The position numbers and the translations under genes are program-made. Under the pieces are notes generated by a model, which did no database searches, was not told the DNA's origin, and saw only the letters and a list, made by a program, of their open reading frames with translations. Positions 1 through 9,345 of a stretch of DNA of 53,890 nucleotides are shown here, piece after piece; position 1 is the stretch's first letter, and the number at the start of each line of letters is the position of its first letter. This DNA comes from Acidocella sp. (GTDB taxonomy: Bacteria > Pseudomonadota > Alphaproteobacteria > Acetobacterales > Acetobacteraceae). Location of the stretch: contig DAIDJU010000134.1 of assembly GCA_027451225.1 (NCBI GenBank), positions 1 to 53,890 of the forward strand, given 5' to 3'.

Positions 1-103
1 CGATTCCGGCGGAATCATAGCCGCGATATTCCAGGCGCTTCAGCCCATCCAGCAGCAACGGCGCCGCCGCAGACAGACCAACAACCCCGACGATTCCGCA
101 CAT
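1..103 (-). CDS. glmS: glutamine--fructose-6-phosphate aminotransferase, N-terminal part only (runs off window)
   Basis: Reverse complement from 103 reads [35 protein letters not shown], the class II glutaminase N-terminus with Cys2 nucleophile. Confidence 0.93.
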   Translation of the reverse strand, partial: MCGIVGVVGLSAAAPLLLDGLKRLEYRGYDSAGI

Positions 104-197
104 CAGCCTAACCCTCTGTAAACCTCCTCCTGCGGTAGCCCTGGGGCCGCTTACATGTCAAAGGAGCGCAAATTCAATTTGTACGACGGAGTGTTTC

Positions 198-827
198 ATG
201 CGCGCTGTGATCTTCGATTTGGATGGCACGCTGATCGACTCGGCGCCGGACATCGCCGCTTCGGTAAACCGCGTGCTGGCGGCGGATGATCTCGCCCCGC
301 ATTCGCTGGAGGCGATCCGGGAGATGATCGGCGATGGCGCCAGGCAGTTGCTGGAACGGGCCTACGCCGCACATGGCCGCATGGCCGAACCTCGGCATCT
401 CGCGGCCTTCATGGCCGACTACCAAGCCAACCCGGTGGTGGAGACGCGGATTTACGACGGCATCCTCCCAGCTTTGGAAAGCTTGCGCGCGGCGGGGTAT
501 CCGCTCGGCCTGTGCACCAACAAGCCCATCGGCCCGGCGCGGGCAATCCTCGACGCGCTGAACCTCGCCCCGTTCTTCACCGCCGTGACGGGCGGGGATT
601 CCACACCGTATAAAAAGCCCGATCCGCGCCATCTGGCCGCCACCATGTCGCTGATGGAGGTCAGCGAGGCGACGATGATCGGCGACCATGAGAACGATAT
701 GCTGGCCGCCGAGGGGCTGGGCGTGCAGGGAATTTTCGTCACCTGGGGCTATGGGCGGGCGCAGTCCAGCTTCGTGGCCCACGCGCCTGCCGAGCTTCCC
801 GGACTCATCGCCAAGCTGGGGGGCTGA
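198..827 (+). CDS. gph: HAD-family phosphoglycolate phosphatase
   Basis: MRAVIFDLDGTLIDSAPDI motif I; CTNKP; KKPDPRHL; MIGDHENDMLAAE. Confidence 0.85.
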   Translation: MRAVIFDLDGTLIDSAPDIAASVNRVLAADDLAPHSLEAIREMIGDGARQLLERAYAAHGRMAEPRHLAAFMADYQANPVVETRIYDGILPALESLRAAGYPLGLCTNKPIGPARAILDALNLAPFFTAVTGGDSTPYKKPDPRHLAATMSLMEVSEATMIGDHENDMLAAEGLGVQGIFVTWGYGRAQSSFVAHAPAELPGLIAKLGG

Positions 828-874
828 GCCACAGGAATCGGGCTTGACGCGGGGCTTGGCATGTCCCATTTGGC

Positions 875-898
875 AAACAGGACCAAACAGGTCCGTTT
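875..898 (+). promoter_or_regulatory. candidate operator upstream of the Rrf2-suf operon
   Basis: AAACAGGACC-AAACAGGTCC-GTTT: 10-bp direct repeat with one mismatch, also an imperfect dyad (GGACC/GGTCC flanked by AAAC/GTTT), 12 nt before the regulator ATG. Confidence 0.4.
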
Positions 899-910
899 AC
901 CGGAGCGGCA

Positions 911-1360
911 ATGCTGAAACTCTCGCGCCTGACCGATTACGCCGTGGCCGCGCTGGTGCGTCTCAGCGCGGCGGAGGGGATGGAAACCTCCCCCGGCATC
1001 GCCGCCGCCATCGGCGTGCCTGAACCCACCGTGGCCAAGGTGCTCAAGGCCCTGGCCGGGCAGGGGCTGGTGATTTCTACCCGCGGCGCGCGCGGCGGCT
1101 ACCGGTTGGGCCGGCCGCTTTCGGGCATTGCGGTGTCCGAGGTCATCTGCGCCATCGACGGGCCGATTGCGCTCACCTCCTGTGTCGAGGGCGGGTCCGG
1201 CACGTGCGAGAGCCAGTCGCTTTGCCCCGTGGCTGGGCGTTGGGACCCGGTAAACCGGGCGATCCGTGAGGCGTTATCCAATATTACCCTGGCTGACATG
1301 GCCGCCGCGGCGCTGCCGCCCGGCTTGCGTGTGCCCCAGACGATGAACGAGGTTGCGTAA
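911..1360 (+). CDS. Rrf2-family SUF system regulator
   Basis: MLKLSRLTDYAVAALVRL winged-helix start, RGARGGYRLGRP wing, three cysteines CX7CX5C; directly upstream of sufB. Confidence 0.9.
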   Translation: MLKLSRLTDYAVAALVRLSAAEGMETSPGIAAAIGVPEPTVAKVLKALAGQGLVISTRGARGGYRLGRPLSGIAVSEVICAIDGPIALTSCVEGGSGTCESQSLCPVAGRWDPVNRAIREALSNITLADMAAAALPPGLRVPQTMNEVA

Positions 1361-2797
1361 ATGTCCACCACCGAGATGCAGGCCCTGGCCGAGCAGAAAT
1401 ACAAATATGGCTTCACCACCGAGATCGAGATGGAGGCGTTTCCGCGCGGGTTGAACGAGGACATCATCCGCATGATCTCGGCCAAGAAGGAGGAGCCGGA
1501 CTGGCTGCTGCAATGGCGCCTGAAGGCTTACGCCGCGTGGCTGGAGATGGAGGAGCCGCATTGGGCCAAGCTGCATCATCCGCCGATTGATTATCAGGAC
1601 CTCTATTACTACGCCGCCCCGGCCAAGGCGCAGCCGAAATCGTTGGATGAGGTCGATCCCGAGTTGCTCAAGACCTATGAGAAGCTGGGCATTCCGCTGA
1701 ACGAGCGTGCCGCGCTGGCTGGCGTGGCGGTGGATGCGGTGTTCGACAGCGTCTCCGTGGCCACCACCTTCCGCGAGACCTTGTCCAAGGCAGGGGTGAT
1801 CTTCTGCCCGATCTCCGAGGCGGTGCGCGAGCACCCTGAGCTGGTGCGCGAATATCTGGGCTCCGTGGTGCCGGTGCGCGACAATTACTTCGCCGCGCTG
1901 AACTCCGCCGTGTTTTCCGATGGCAGTTTCGTCTACATCCCCAAGGGCGTGCGTTGCCCGATGGAGCTTTCCACCTATTTCCGCATCAACGCCAAGAATA
2001 CCGGGCAGTTCGAGCGCACGCTGATCATCGCCGACGAGGCCGCCAGCGTCTCGTACCTCGAAGGCTGCACCGCGCCGATGCGCGATGAGAACCAGCTGCA
2101 CGCCGCCGTGGTCGAGCTGGTGGCGATGGACGAGGCGAAGATCAAATACAGCACGGTGCAGAACTGGTACCCCGGCGATGCCGAAGGCAAAGGCGGGATC
2201 TACAACTTCGTCACCAAGCGCGGCGCCTGCCGAGGGCGTAATTCCAAAATCTCCTGGACGCAGGTGGAAACCGGCTCGGCGATTACCTGGAAATACCCGT
2301 CCTGCATCCTGCAAGGCGATGGTTCGGTCGGCGAGTTCTACTCCGTGGCCTTGACCAATAATTACCAGCAGGCCGATACCGGCACCAAGATGATCCATCT
2401 GGGCAAGAACACCACCAGCACGATCATCTCAAAGGGCATCTCGGCTGGCCACTCCAACAACACTTATCGCGGGCTGGTGAAAATCTCCGCCGCCGCGTCC
2501 GGCGCGCGCAACTTCACGCAGTGCGATTCCTTGCTGATCGGCGATCAGTGCGGGGCGCATACCGTGCCGTATATCGAAAATCGCAACATGTCCGCCAAGG
2601 TGGAACATGAAGCCACCACCTCGAAGATCGCCGAGGACCAGCTCTTCTATTGCCGCTCCCGTGGCCTGAGCCAGGAGGATGCGGTCGGGCTGATCGTGAA
2701 CGGGTTCTGCAAGGATGTTCTGAAGGAACTCCCGATGGAATTCGCCGTCGAGGCGCAAAAACTACTCTCTGTCTCTCTGGAAGGCTCTGTCGGCTGA
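1361..2797 (+). CDS. sufB: Fe-S cluster assembly protein SufB
   Basis: 478 aa; YKYGF..., [46 protein letters not shown]. Confidence 0.97.
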   Translation: MSTTEMQALAEQKYKYGFTTEIEMEAFPRGLNEDIIRMISAKKEEPDWLLQWRLKAYAAWLEMEEPHWAKLHHPPIDYQDLYYYAAPAKAQPKSLDEVDPELLKTYEKLGIPLNERAALAGVAVDAVFDSVSVATTFRETLSKAGVIFCPISEAVREHPELVREYLGSVVPVRDNYFAALNSAVFSDGSFVYIPKGVRCPMELSTYFRINAKNTGQFERTLIIADEAASVSYLEGCTAPMRDENQLHAAVVELVAMDEAKIKYSTVQNWYPGDAEGKGGIYNFVTKRGACRGRNSKISWTQVETGSAITWKYPSCILQGDGSVGEFYSVALTNNYQQADTGTKMIHLGKNTTSTIISKGISAGHSNNTYRGLVKISAAASGARNFTQCDSLLIGDQCGAHTVPYIENRNMSAKVEHEATTSKIAEDQLFYCRSRGLSQEDAVGLIVNGFCKDVLKELPMEFAVEAQKLLSVSLEGSVG

Positions 2798-3540
2798 TGT
2801 TGGAAATCAAGAATCTGCATGCGCGCATTGGCGAGAAGGAAATCCTGCGCGGCGTGAATCTGGTTGTGCCGGATGGTGAGATCCACGCCATCATGGGCCC
2901 GAACGGCGCTGGCAAATCCACGCTCTCCTACGTGCTCTCGGGGCGCGATGGTTACGAGGTGACCGAGGGTGAGGTTATTTATGACGGTCAGAACATCCTC
3001 GAACTGCCGCCTGAGGACCGCGCGGCGGCGGGGCTGTTTCTCGCCTTCCAGTATCCGGTGGAGCTGCCCGGGGTGGGCAACGCCAACTTCCTGCGCACGG
3101 CGCTGAACGCCATCCGCCGCAAGCGCGGCGAGGAGGAGCTGGACGCCGTCGCCTTCCTCAAGCTGGCGCGGGCGGCGGTGAAGTCGCTGCACATGAAAGA
3201 GGATTTCCTCAAGCGCAACGTGAATGTCGGCTTCTCGGGCGGTGAGAAGAAGCGCAACGAGATGCTGCAGATGGCGCTGCTGCAGCCGGGTCTTGCTATC
3301 CTCGACGAAACGGATTCCGGGCTGGATATCGACGCGCTGAAGATCGTGGCCGATGGCGTGAACGCCCTGCGCGGGCCGAAATTCTCGGCACTCGTCATCA
3401 CCCATTACCAACGCCTGCTCGACCATATCGTGCCGGATGTGGTGCATGTGCTCTCCGCCGGGCGCATCGTGCGCTCCGGCCCTAAGGAGTTGGCGCTGGA
3501 GCTGGAAGCGCATGGCTATGCCGGGCTGGAAGCGGCCTGA
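2797..3540 (+). CDS. sufC: Fe-S cluster assembly ATPase SufC
   Basis: ATG overlaps the sufB stop; Walker A GPNGAGKSTLSYVLSG, signature FSGGEKKRNEMLQM, Walker B AILDETDSGLDIDALK. Confidence 0.97.
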   Translation: MLEIKNLHARIGEKEILRGVNLVVPDGEIHAIMGPNGAGKSTLSYVLSGRDGYEVTEGEVIYDGQNILELPPEDRAAAGLFLAFQYPVELPGVGNANFLRTALNAIRRKRGEEELDAVAFLKLARAAVKSLHMKEDFLKRNVNVGFSGGEKKRNEMLQMALLQPGLAILDETDSGLDIDALKIVADGVNALRGPKFSALVITHYQRLLDHIVPDVVHVLSAGRIVRSGPKELALELEAHGYAGLEAA

Positions 3541-3543
3541 GCC

Positions 3544-4641
3544 ATGACCGCGCTGCCCACCAAGAAGCTTGAAGCCTGGCGCTATACCGATCTGCGCCCG
3601 CTTGCCAGCATCGAGTTTTCCGCACCGCCGCCAGCCGCAATTCCGGCGCTGCCGGAGATCGATCTTCCGCGCCTCGTGTTTCTCAATGGCGTGCTGGCGA
3701 AGGAGCTGTCCTCGCCTTTCGCCTATGCGCGGAACTTCCAGGCCATAGCTGAAGACACCGCGCAGCCGCTGGCGCTCATCAATGCCGAGACGGCGCAGGA
3801 TGGTGTGACGCTGAACATCCCGGCGGGGGTGGATGCGGGCACGCTGCTGCTTATCTCCCATGCTTCCGGCGATGCGCCGTTCGCATTTCATCTGCGCCAC
3901 CGCATCACTTTGGGCGAGGGCGCTCAGCTCACGCTGATCGAGATCGCTAAAGGTGAAGGCGTGTACTGGCACGATCCGGTGACGGATATCGAGCTGGCGC
4001 AGGGGGCGAAGTTCGCGCATATCCGCTTGCAGGATGAAAGCCGCGAGGCGTTTCACCTCGCCACCATCCGCGCCCGCGTGGCCGGGGCCGCCGTGTACGA
4101 TCATTTCACCGCCACCATCGGCGCGCGGCTCTCGCGCACCGAGATCGGCGCGGTGCTTACCGGCACCGGGGCGCTGGCGCATCTCAACGGCGTGCAACTG
4201 CTGGCCGGCACGCAGCATGGCGATTTCACCACCGTGGTGGCGCATAAAGCGCCGGGCTGCCCTTCGCGCCAGACGGTGAAATCCGTGCTCGCGGGCACGG
4301 CGCGCGGCGTGTTCCAGGGGCGCATCGAGGTGGACCGCGTGGCCCAGCAGACCGATGGCTTCCAGCTCAGCCAGGCGCTGCTGCTCTCGCCCGGCGCCGA
4401 GATGGACATCAAGCCCGAGCTTGAGATTTTCGCCGATGATGTGAAATGCAGCCACGGCGCCACTATCGGCGCGCTGGATGCGGAGCAGCTTTTCTACCTG
4501 CGCTCGCGTGGCATCCCCGAGGATCAGGCGCGCTCCATGCTCATCCGCGCCTTCCTCGAGGAAGCGCTGGAGCCGGTGACGCAGCCGCAGGCGCGTGCAG
4601 TGCTGGAAGAGGCCATCGACGGATGGTGGGTGAAGCAATGA
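3544..4641 (+). CDS. sufD: Fe-S cluster assembly protein SufD
   Basis: Position after sufC; KLEAWRYTDLRPL, KCSHGATIGALDAEQLFYLRSRGIPEDQARSMLIRAF. Confidence 0.95.
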   Translation: MTALPTKKLEAWRYTDLRPLASIEFSAPPPAAIPALPEIDLPRLVFLNGVLAKELSSPFAYARNFQAIAEDTAQPLALINAETAQDGVTLNIPAGVDAGTLLLISHASGDAPFAFHLRHRITLGEGAQLTLIEIAKGEGVYWHDPVTDIELAQGAKFAHIRLQDESREAFHLATIRARVAGAAVYDHFTATIGARLSRTEIGAVLTGTGALAHLNGVQLLAGTQHGDFTTVVAHKAPGCPSRQTVKSVLAGTARGVFQGRIEVDRVAQQTDGFQLSQALLLSPGAEMDIKPELEIFADDVKCSHGATIGALDAEQLFYLRSRGIPEDQARSMLIRAFLEEALEPVTQPQARAVLEEAIDGWWVKQ

Positions 4642-5876
4642 GTGTGGCTCTGGAGAGTTTTAACGTTGAAGCCGCCCGCGAGGATTTCCCGATCCTCAAG
4701 GAGCTCGTGCATGGCAAGAAGCTGGTGTTCCTGGACTCCGGCGCGTCGGCACAAAAGCCGCGCGCGGTGATCGACGCGATGTGCCATGTGATGGAGGCGC
4801 AATACGCCAACGTGCATCGCGGGCTGCACTACATGTCGGAAAAAACATCCGACGCGTATGAGGCGGTGCGCGGCAAGGTGGCGGCGTTTATCAACGCGGC
4901 CTCGCAGGATGAGATCGTCTTCACTCGCAACGCCACGGAATCCATCAATCTCATCGCCTATACCTGGGGGCGTTCGGCGCTCAAGCCCGGTGATGCTGTG
5001 GCGGTGTCCGAGATGGAGCATCACGCCAATCTCGTACCCTGGCAGATGCTGCGCGATGCGCATGGCACCGAGCTGAGGATCGTCAAGATCACTGATTCCG
5101 GCGAGATCGATTTCGACTCACTGGAGCAGGTCTTCGCTGACGGCAAGGTAAAGCTGCTCTCCATCACCCATATGTCCAATGTGCTGGGCACTTACACGCC
5201 GGCCGAGCGGCTCGCCAAATTCGCGCATGAGCGCGGGGCGAAGATTTTGCTCGATGGCAGCCAGGCCATTGTGCACCGCGCCGTGGATGTGCAGGCTATC
5301 GACGCCGATTTCTACGTTTTCTCCGGCCATAAGCTTTATGGCCCCACGGGCATTGGCGTGCTCTACGCCAAGCGCGAGATCCTGGAGGACATGCCGCCCT
5401 TCATGGGCGGTGGCGACATGATCGCTTCCGTCACCTACGAGAAATCCACCTGGGCCAAGCCGCCTTTCCGTTTCGAGGCCGGGACGCCCGCGATCATCGA
5501 GACCATCGGGCTGGGGGCGGCGATCGATTACGTCAACGCCATCGGCCTGCCGGCGATCGCCGCGCATGAGCGTATGCTAACCGAACATGCGCTTGCCACC
5601 CTGGGAAATCTCGAAGGGCTGAAGATTCTCGGCCGAGCACAGGATCGCGGCGGCGTTATCTCCTTCGTTATGGATGGCGTGCATGCACACGATATCGCCA
5701 CGCTGCTCGACCGCCAGGGGATTGCCGTGCGCGCCGGGCATCATTGCGCCGAGCCGCTGATGGGCCGCCTTGGCGTGACCAGCACCGCCCGCGCCACCTT
5801 TGCGCTCTACACGACGCTGGAGGAGATCGACGCTCTGGCCAAGGGGCTGCAACGCATCAGGCAGATCTTCGCATGA
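4638..5876 (+). CDS. sufS: cysteine desulfurase SufS
   Basis: ATG overlaps the sufD stop; PLP lysine FSGHKLYGPTGIGVLY; active-site Cys VRAGHHCAEPLM. Confidence 0.96.
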   Translation: MSVALESFNVEAAREDFPILKELVHGKKLVFLDSGASAQKPRAVIDAMCHVMEAQYANVHRGLHYMSEKTSDAYEAVRGKVAAFINAASQDEIVFTRNATESINLIAYTWGRSALKPGDAVAVSEMEHHANLVPWQMLRDAHGTELRIVKITDSGEIDFDSLEQVFADGKVKLLSITHMSNVLGTYTPAERLAKFAHERGAKILLDGSQAIVHRAVDVQAIDADFYVFSGHKLYGPTGIGVLYAKREILEDMPPFMGGGDMIASVTYEKSTWAKPPFRFEAGTPAIIETIGLGAAIDYVNAIGLPAIAAHERMLTEHALATLGNLEGLKILGRAQDRGGVISFVMDGVHAHDIATLLDRQGIAVRAGHHCAEPLMGRLGVTSTARATFALYTTLEEIDALAKGLQRIRQIFA

Positions 5877-6274
5877 GCAATCCGTATCAGGCGCTCATCG
5901 TCGAGCGGCACAAGCACCCGCTGCATGCAGGCAGGCCGACGCAGTTTGATGCGCAAGGGCAGGGGGCGAACCCAATCTGCGGCGATGCGGTGCGCGTGTA
6001 CGTCTCTCGTGCTGGCATGGATGTGCATTACGAAGCCGAAGGCTGCGCCATCATGAACGCCAGCGCCGATCTGATGGCCGATGCCGTGGAGGGCAAGACG
6101 CCCGAGCAGGTCGAGCGCCTGCATCGTGACTTCGAAAAGCTTGTGACCACAGGCGAGGAAAACCATGAACTCGGCGAGCTGAACGCGCTCGCTGGGCTTG
6201 CTGGCTATTCCTCCCGCATTCGTTGCGCCACGCTGCCCTGGAGCGCGCTGGCCGAGGCTCTGCACCATGTCTGA
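5873..6274 (+). CDS. sufU: SufU-type Fe-S assembly / sulfur-transfer protein
   Basis: Overlaps sufS by 4 nt; NPICGDAVRV, EGCAIMNASADLM, RIRCATLPW: Cys/Asp ligand set of SufU. Confidence 0.88.
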   Translation: MSNPYQALIVERHKHPLHAGRPTQFDAQGQGANPICGDAVRVYVSRAGMDVHYEAEGCAIMNASADLMADAVEGKTPEQVERLHRDFEKLVTTGEENHELGELNALAGLAGYSSRIRCATLPWSALAEALHHV

Positions 6275-6632
6275 CGCTGAGAAAATGGTTCCCGTAACTG
6301 CCTGGACGCCCGATGGCGAGACGCACCCGCATGTGTCGGAAGACGCCGTGATCGGCGCTATCGCCACCGTGTTCGACCCAGAAATCCCGGTGAATATCTA
6401 CGAACTCGGGCTGATCTACGCCATCGAGATCAACGACAATAACGATGTGAAGATCGAGATGACGCTGACCGCACCCGGCTGCCCCTCGGCGCAGGAATTG
6501 CCGGAGATGGTGCGCAATGCGGTGGCGTGTGTCGATGGCGTTGGCGACATAACGGTGGATACGGTGTGGGATCCGCCGTGGGATCAGAGCCGCATGAGCG
6601 AGGAAGCCCGCCTCATGCTGAACATGTTCTAA
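6267..6632 (+). CDS. sufT: SUF-associated DUF59/MIP18 family protein
   Basis: Overlaps sufU; VFDPEIPVNIYELGLIYAIEI, MTLTAPGCPSAQELPEMV, VWDPPWDQSRMSEEARLMLNMF. Confidence 0.9.
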   Translation: MSDAEKMVPVTAWTPDGETHPHVSEDAVIGAIATVFDPEIPVNIYELGLIYAIEINDNNDVKIEMTLTAPGCPSAQELPEMVRNAVACVDGVGDITVDTVWDPPWDQSRMSEEARLMLNMF

Positions 6633-6642
6633 GGAAAACACT

Positions 6643-7011
6643 ATGAGCACGAGTTTCACTCCCGCCACGCCGAAACGCGAACTCCCGCCGCTGATGCAGC
6701 TCACCGAAGCCGCAGCCGAGCGCCTGCGCAAGCTGTACGAGGGCGCGGAGGCGGGCAAAATGCTGCGTATTTCCGTCTCCACCAAGGGCTGTTCCGGCAT
6801 GTCCTACGAGATGAACTGGGTGGAAGAAGCCGGTCCGCAGGATGAGGTGGTGAAGAGCCAGGATCTCACCGTGCTGGTGGACCGCAAGGCGACGCTGTTC
6901 CTGATCGGCACCACGATGGACTACAAGGAGAACGCGCTGACGCGCGGCTTCACCTTCGAGAATCCGAATGAGAAGGGCCGTTGCGGCTGCGGCGAGAGCT
7001 TCCACGTTTAA
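6643..7011 (+). CDS. sufA: A-type Fe-S carrier SufA/IscA family
   Basis: VSTKGCSGMSYEM ... GRCGCGESF HesB/IscA cysteine pattern; end of suf operon. Confidence 0.88.
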   Translation: MSTSFTPATPKRELPPLMQLTEAAAERLRKLYEGAEAGKMLRISVSTKGCSGMSYEMNWVEEAGPQDEVVKSQDLTVLVDRKATLFLIGTTMDYKENALTRGFTFENPNEKGRCGCGESFHV

Positions 7012-7033
7012 AACCCGCTAACGGGTTTTAAAC
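7006..7033. terminator. bidirectional hairpin between convergent sufA and xth
   Basis: GTTTAAAACCCG-CTAA-CGGGTTTTAAAC: perfect 12-bp stem containing the sufA stop codon. Confidence 0.7.
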
Positions 7034-7034
7034 G

Positions 7035-7811
7035 CTAAGCCGAGAGCGTGATCGTCACCGGTACATGGTCGGAAGGTTGAGGCTTGGCGCGTTCATCCTT
7101 ATGGATGGTCACCGAGACCAGCCGTTCCGCCAAGCGCGGTGAGAGCAGTGCATGGTCGATGCGCAGGCCCGAATTGCGGTCCCACGCTCCGGCCTGGTAG
7201 TCCCAGAAGGTGTAGAGCGTTTCGCGCGGATGCAGCGCGCGCACGGCCTCGGTCAAACCTGTGTAGATCAGCGCGTTGAAAGCGGCACGGGTTTCCGGGC
7301 GGATCAGCGCATCGCCGGGGGGCAGAGCCCGCGGGGCGAAATCGGCGTCGGTCGGGCAGACATTGTAATCCCCGGCCAGGATGAAATCTTCGTCAGCTTC
7401 CATCATCGCCGCCGCGTGCAGGCGCAAATTCTCCATCCATTCCAGCTTGTAGGCATAGCCCGCCTCGCCACCGGAATTGCCGTTGGGCAGATACAACCCG
7501 CCGATGCGCATCCCCTGCGCCGAAACCTCGACATAGCGTGCATGCGCGTCCGCCTCGGTCATGCCCGGCAGCTTGCGCAAGGTCACCTCCACCGGGGCGC
7601 GGTGCAGCAGGGCGACGCCGTTATAGGATTTCTGCCCCACCACCACGGCCTCGTAGCCAAGCTGCCTGAAGGCGAGGGCGGGGAACTGGTGCTCCTCGCA
7701 TTTGATCTCTTGCAGCAGCAGGTAATCGGGCTGCTCGCGGGCCAGGAACTCCGCCACATGCGTCTCGCGGATGCGCACGGAATTCACGTTCCATGTCGTT
7801 ATTTTAATCAA
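7035..7811 (-). CDS. xth: exodeoxyribonuclease III
   Basis: MIKITTWNVNSVRIR, LLQEIKCEEHQFP, GDYNVCPTDAD, RIDHALLSPRL, SDHVPVTITL. Confidence 0.93.
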   Translation of the reverse strand: MIKITTWNVNSVRIRETHVAEFLAREQPDYLLLQEIKCEEHQFPALAFRQLGYEAVVVGQKSYNGVALLHRAPVEVTLRKLPGMTEADAHARYVEVSAQGMRIGGLYLPNGNSGGEAGYAYKLEWMENLRLHAAAMMEADEDFILAGDYNVCPTDADFAPRALPPGDALIRPETRAAFNALIYTGLTEAVRALHPRETLYTFWDYQAGAWDRNSGLRIDHALLSPRLAERLVSVTIHKDERAKPQPSDHVPVTITLSA

Positions 7812-8130
7812 CGGAGAACGAGGTCCCGCAGCCGCAGGAGGCGGTGGCGTTGGGGTTTTTCACCAGAAAATGCGCGCCCATCAGGCTGTCCTTGAAGTCC
7901 AGCTCCGAGCCGCCGAGGAAATCCAGGCTCACCGGGTCCACCAGCACTTTCGCGCCGTTCAGTTCCACCACGAGGTCGTCGGGGTTTTGCTTGTCGGTGA
8001 GGTCGAAGCGGTATTGCAGGCCGGAGCAGCCGCCCGCCAGCACCTCCACCCGCAGCGCCTGCGCGCCGGGCTCGCTGGCCAGGATTTCCGCCACCCGGGC
8101 GGCGGCATTGGAAGAGATGGTAAAGCTCAT
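7804..8130 (-). CDS. erpA: A-type Fe-S cluster insertion protein, ErpA/HesB family
   Basis: VEVLAGGCSGLQYRFDL ... TASCGCGTSFSVD; overlaps xth start. Confidence 0.85.
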   Translation of the reverse strand: MSFTISSNAAARVAEILASEPGAQALRVEVLAGGCSGLQYRFDLTDKQNPDDLVVELNGAKVLVDPVSLDFLGGSELDFKDSLMGAHFLVKNPNATASCGCGTSFSVD

Positions 8131-8192
8131 GCAACCTATATAGGGGGGCAAGGCCTTGGAGGGTAGGGCGCGGATGGGCTAAGCCTGCGCGT

Positions 8193-9335
8193 ATGACAAA
8201 AGCCCCCTATGCGGTACATGCGCGGGATTCGCGCGGCCGCCAGCACGCCCAGCCGGATTCGGACGATCGCAGCCCCTACCAGCGCGACCGCGACCGCGTG
8301 GTGCACTGCTCGGCCTTCCGCAAGCTGCAGTACAAGACGCAGGTCTTCGTGACGCGCGAGGGGGATTTCTACCGCACGCGCCTGACGCACAGCCTGGAGG
8401 TGGCGCAGATCGCCCGCTCCATCGCCCGCACGCTGGGGTTGGACGAGGACCTGACCGAATGCCTAGCCCTGGCGCACGACCTCGGCCATCCGCCCTTCGG
8501 CCATGCGGGCGAGCGCGGGTTGAACGAGGCGCTGCGCGAGTTCGGCGGGTTCGACCATAACGACCAGTCCTTCCGTGTGGTCACGCTGCTGGAGCAGCGC
8601 TACGCGGCGTTCGACGGCCTGAATCTCTCCTGGGAGACGCTGGAGGGGCTGGCCAAGCATAACGGCCCGCTGAAAAACCCGCCGCCCACCATCGCCGCCT
8701 TTAACGAGGCGATGCCGCTGGACCTCAACCGCCAGACCTCCGCCGAGGCCCAGGTGGCCGCGTTCTCGGACGATGTGGCCTACAACACCCACGACCTCGA
8801 TGATGGCTTGCGCGCCGGGCTGTTCGAGTTCGAGGATCTGCTGGACCTGCCGGTGATCGGCGATCTCGTCCGCCGCGCCCAGGCGCTGACCACGGCCAAG
8901 AACCGCGTCCGCCACGAGCTGAGCCGCTCCGTCATCAACACATTGGTGCATGACGCGCTGAAGGAGAGCGAGCGCCGCCTCGCCGCCCTGAACCCGCAAA
9001 GCACCGAGGACATCCGTAACGCGCCCACACCGGTCATCGGCTTCTCCGAGGAGATCCGCGTGGCCAATGTGGCGCTGAAGCGCTTCCTGTTCGCCCGCAT
9101 GTACCGGCACTGGCGCGTCAACCGGCAGACGCATAAGGCCGAACATGTGACCAAGACCCTGGCGAACCTGCTGCTGCACCAGCCCAACCTGCTGCCCGAT
9201 GATTGGCGTGACCGCGCAGGCGCTGGCGGCTCCGCCCAGGCCGCCGAGGTGGTGCGTGACTACGTGGCGGGCATGACCGACCGCTACGCCCTCGATGAAT
9301 TTTCCCGGTTGACCGACCCAGCCGTCCCTGCCTGA
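8193..9335 (+). CDS. dgt: deoxyguanosinetriphosphate triphosphohydrolase-like HD protein
   Basis: DRDRVVHCSAFRKLQYKTQVF, RLTHSLEVAQIARSIAR, LAHDLGHPPFGHAGE. Confidence 0.93.
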   Translation: MTKAPYAVHARDSRGRQHAQPDSDDRSPYQRDRDRVVHCSAFRKLQYKTQVFVTREGDFYRTRLTHSLEVAQIARSIARTLGLDEDLTECLALAHDLGHPPFGHAGERGLNEALREFGGFDHNDQSFRVVTLLEQRYAAFDGLNLSWETLEGLAKHNGPLKNPPPTIAAFNEAMPLDLNRQTSAEAQVAAFSDDVAYNTHDLDDGLRAGLFEFEDLLDLPVIGDLVRRAQALTTAKNRVRHELSRSVINTLVHDALKESERRLAALNPQSTEDIRNAPTPVIGFSEEIRVANVALKRFLFARMYRHWRVNRQTHKAEHVTKTLANLLLHQPNLLPDDWRDRAGAGGSAQAAEVVRDYVAGMTDRYALDEFSRLTDPAVPA

Positions 9336-9345
9336 AAGCGTGACC

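Noticed and set aside
2647-4638. 663-aa minus-strand ORF antisense to sufB/sufC/sufD
   Set aside because: His/Arg/Gln-rich shadow ORF opposite well-recognised genes, typical of high-GC codon bias
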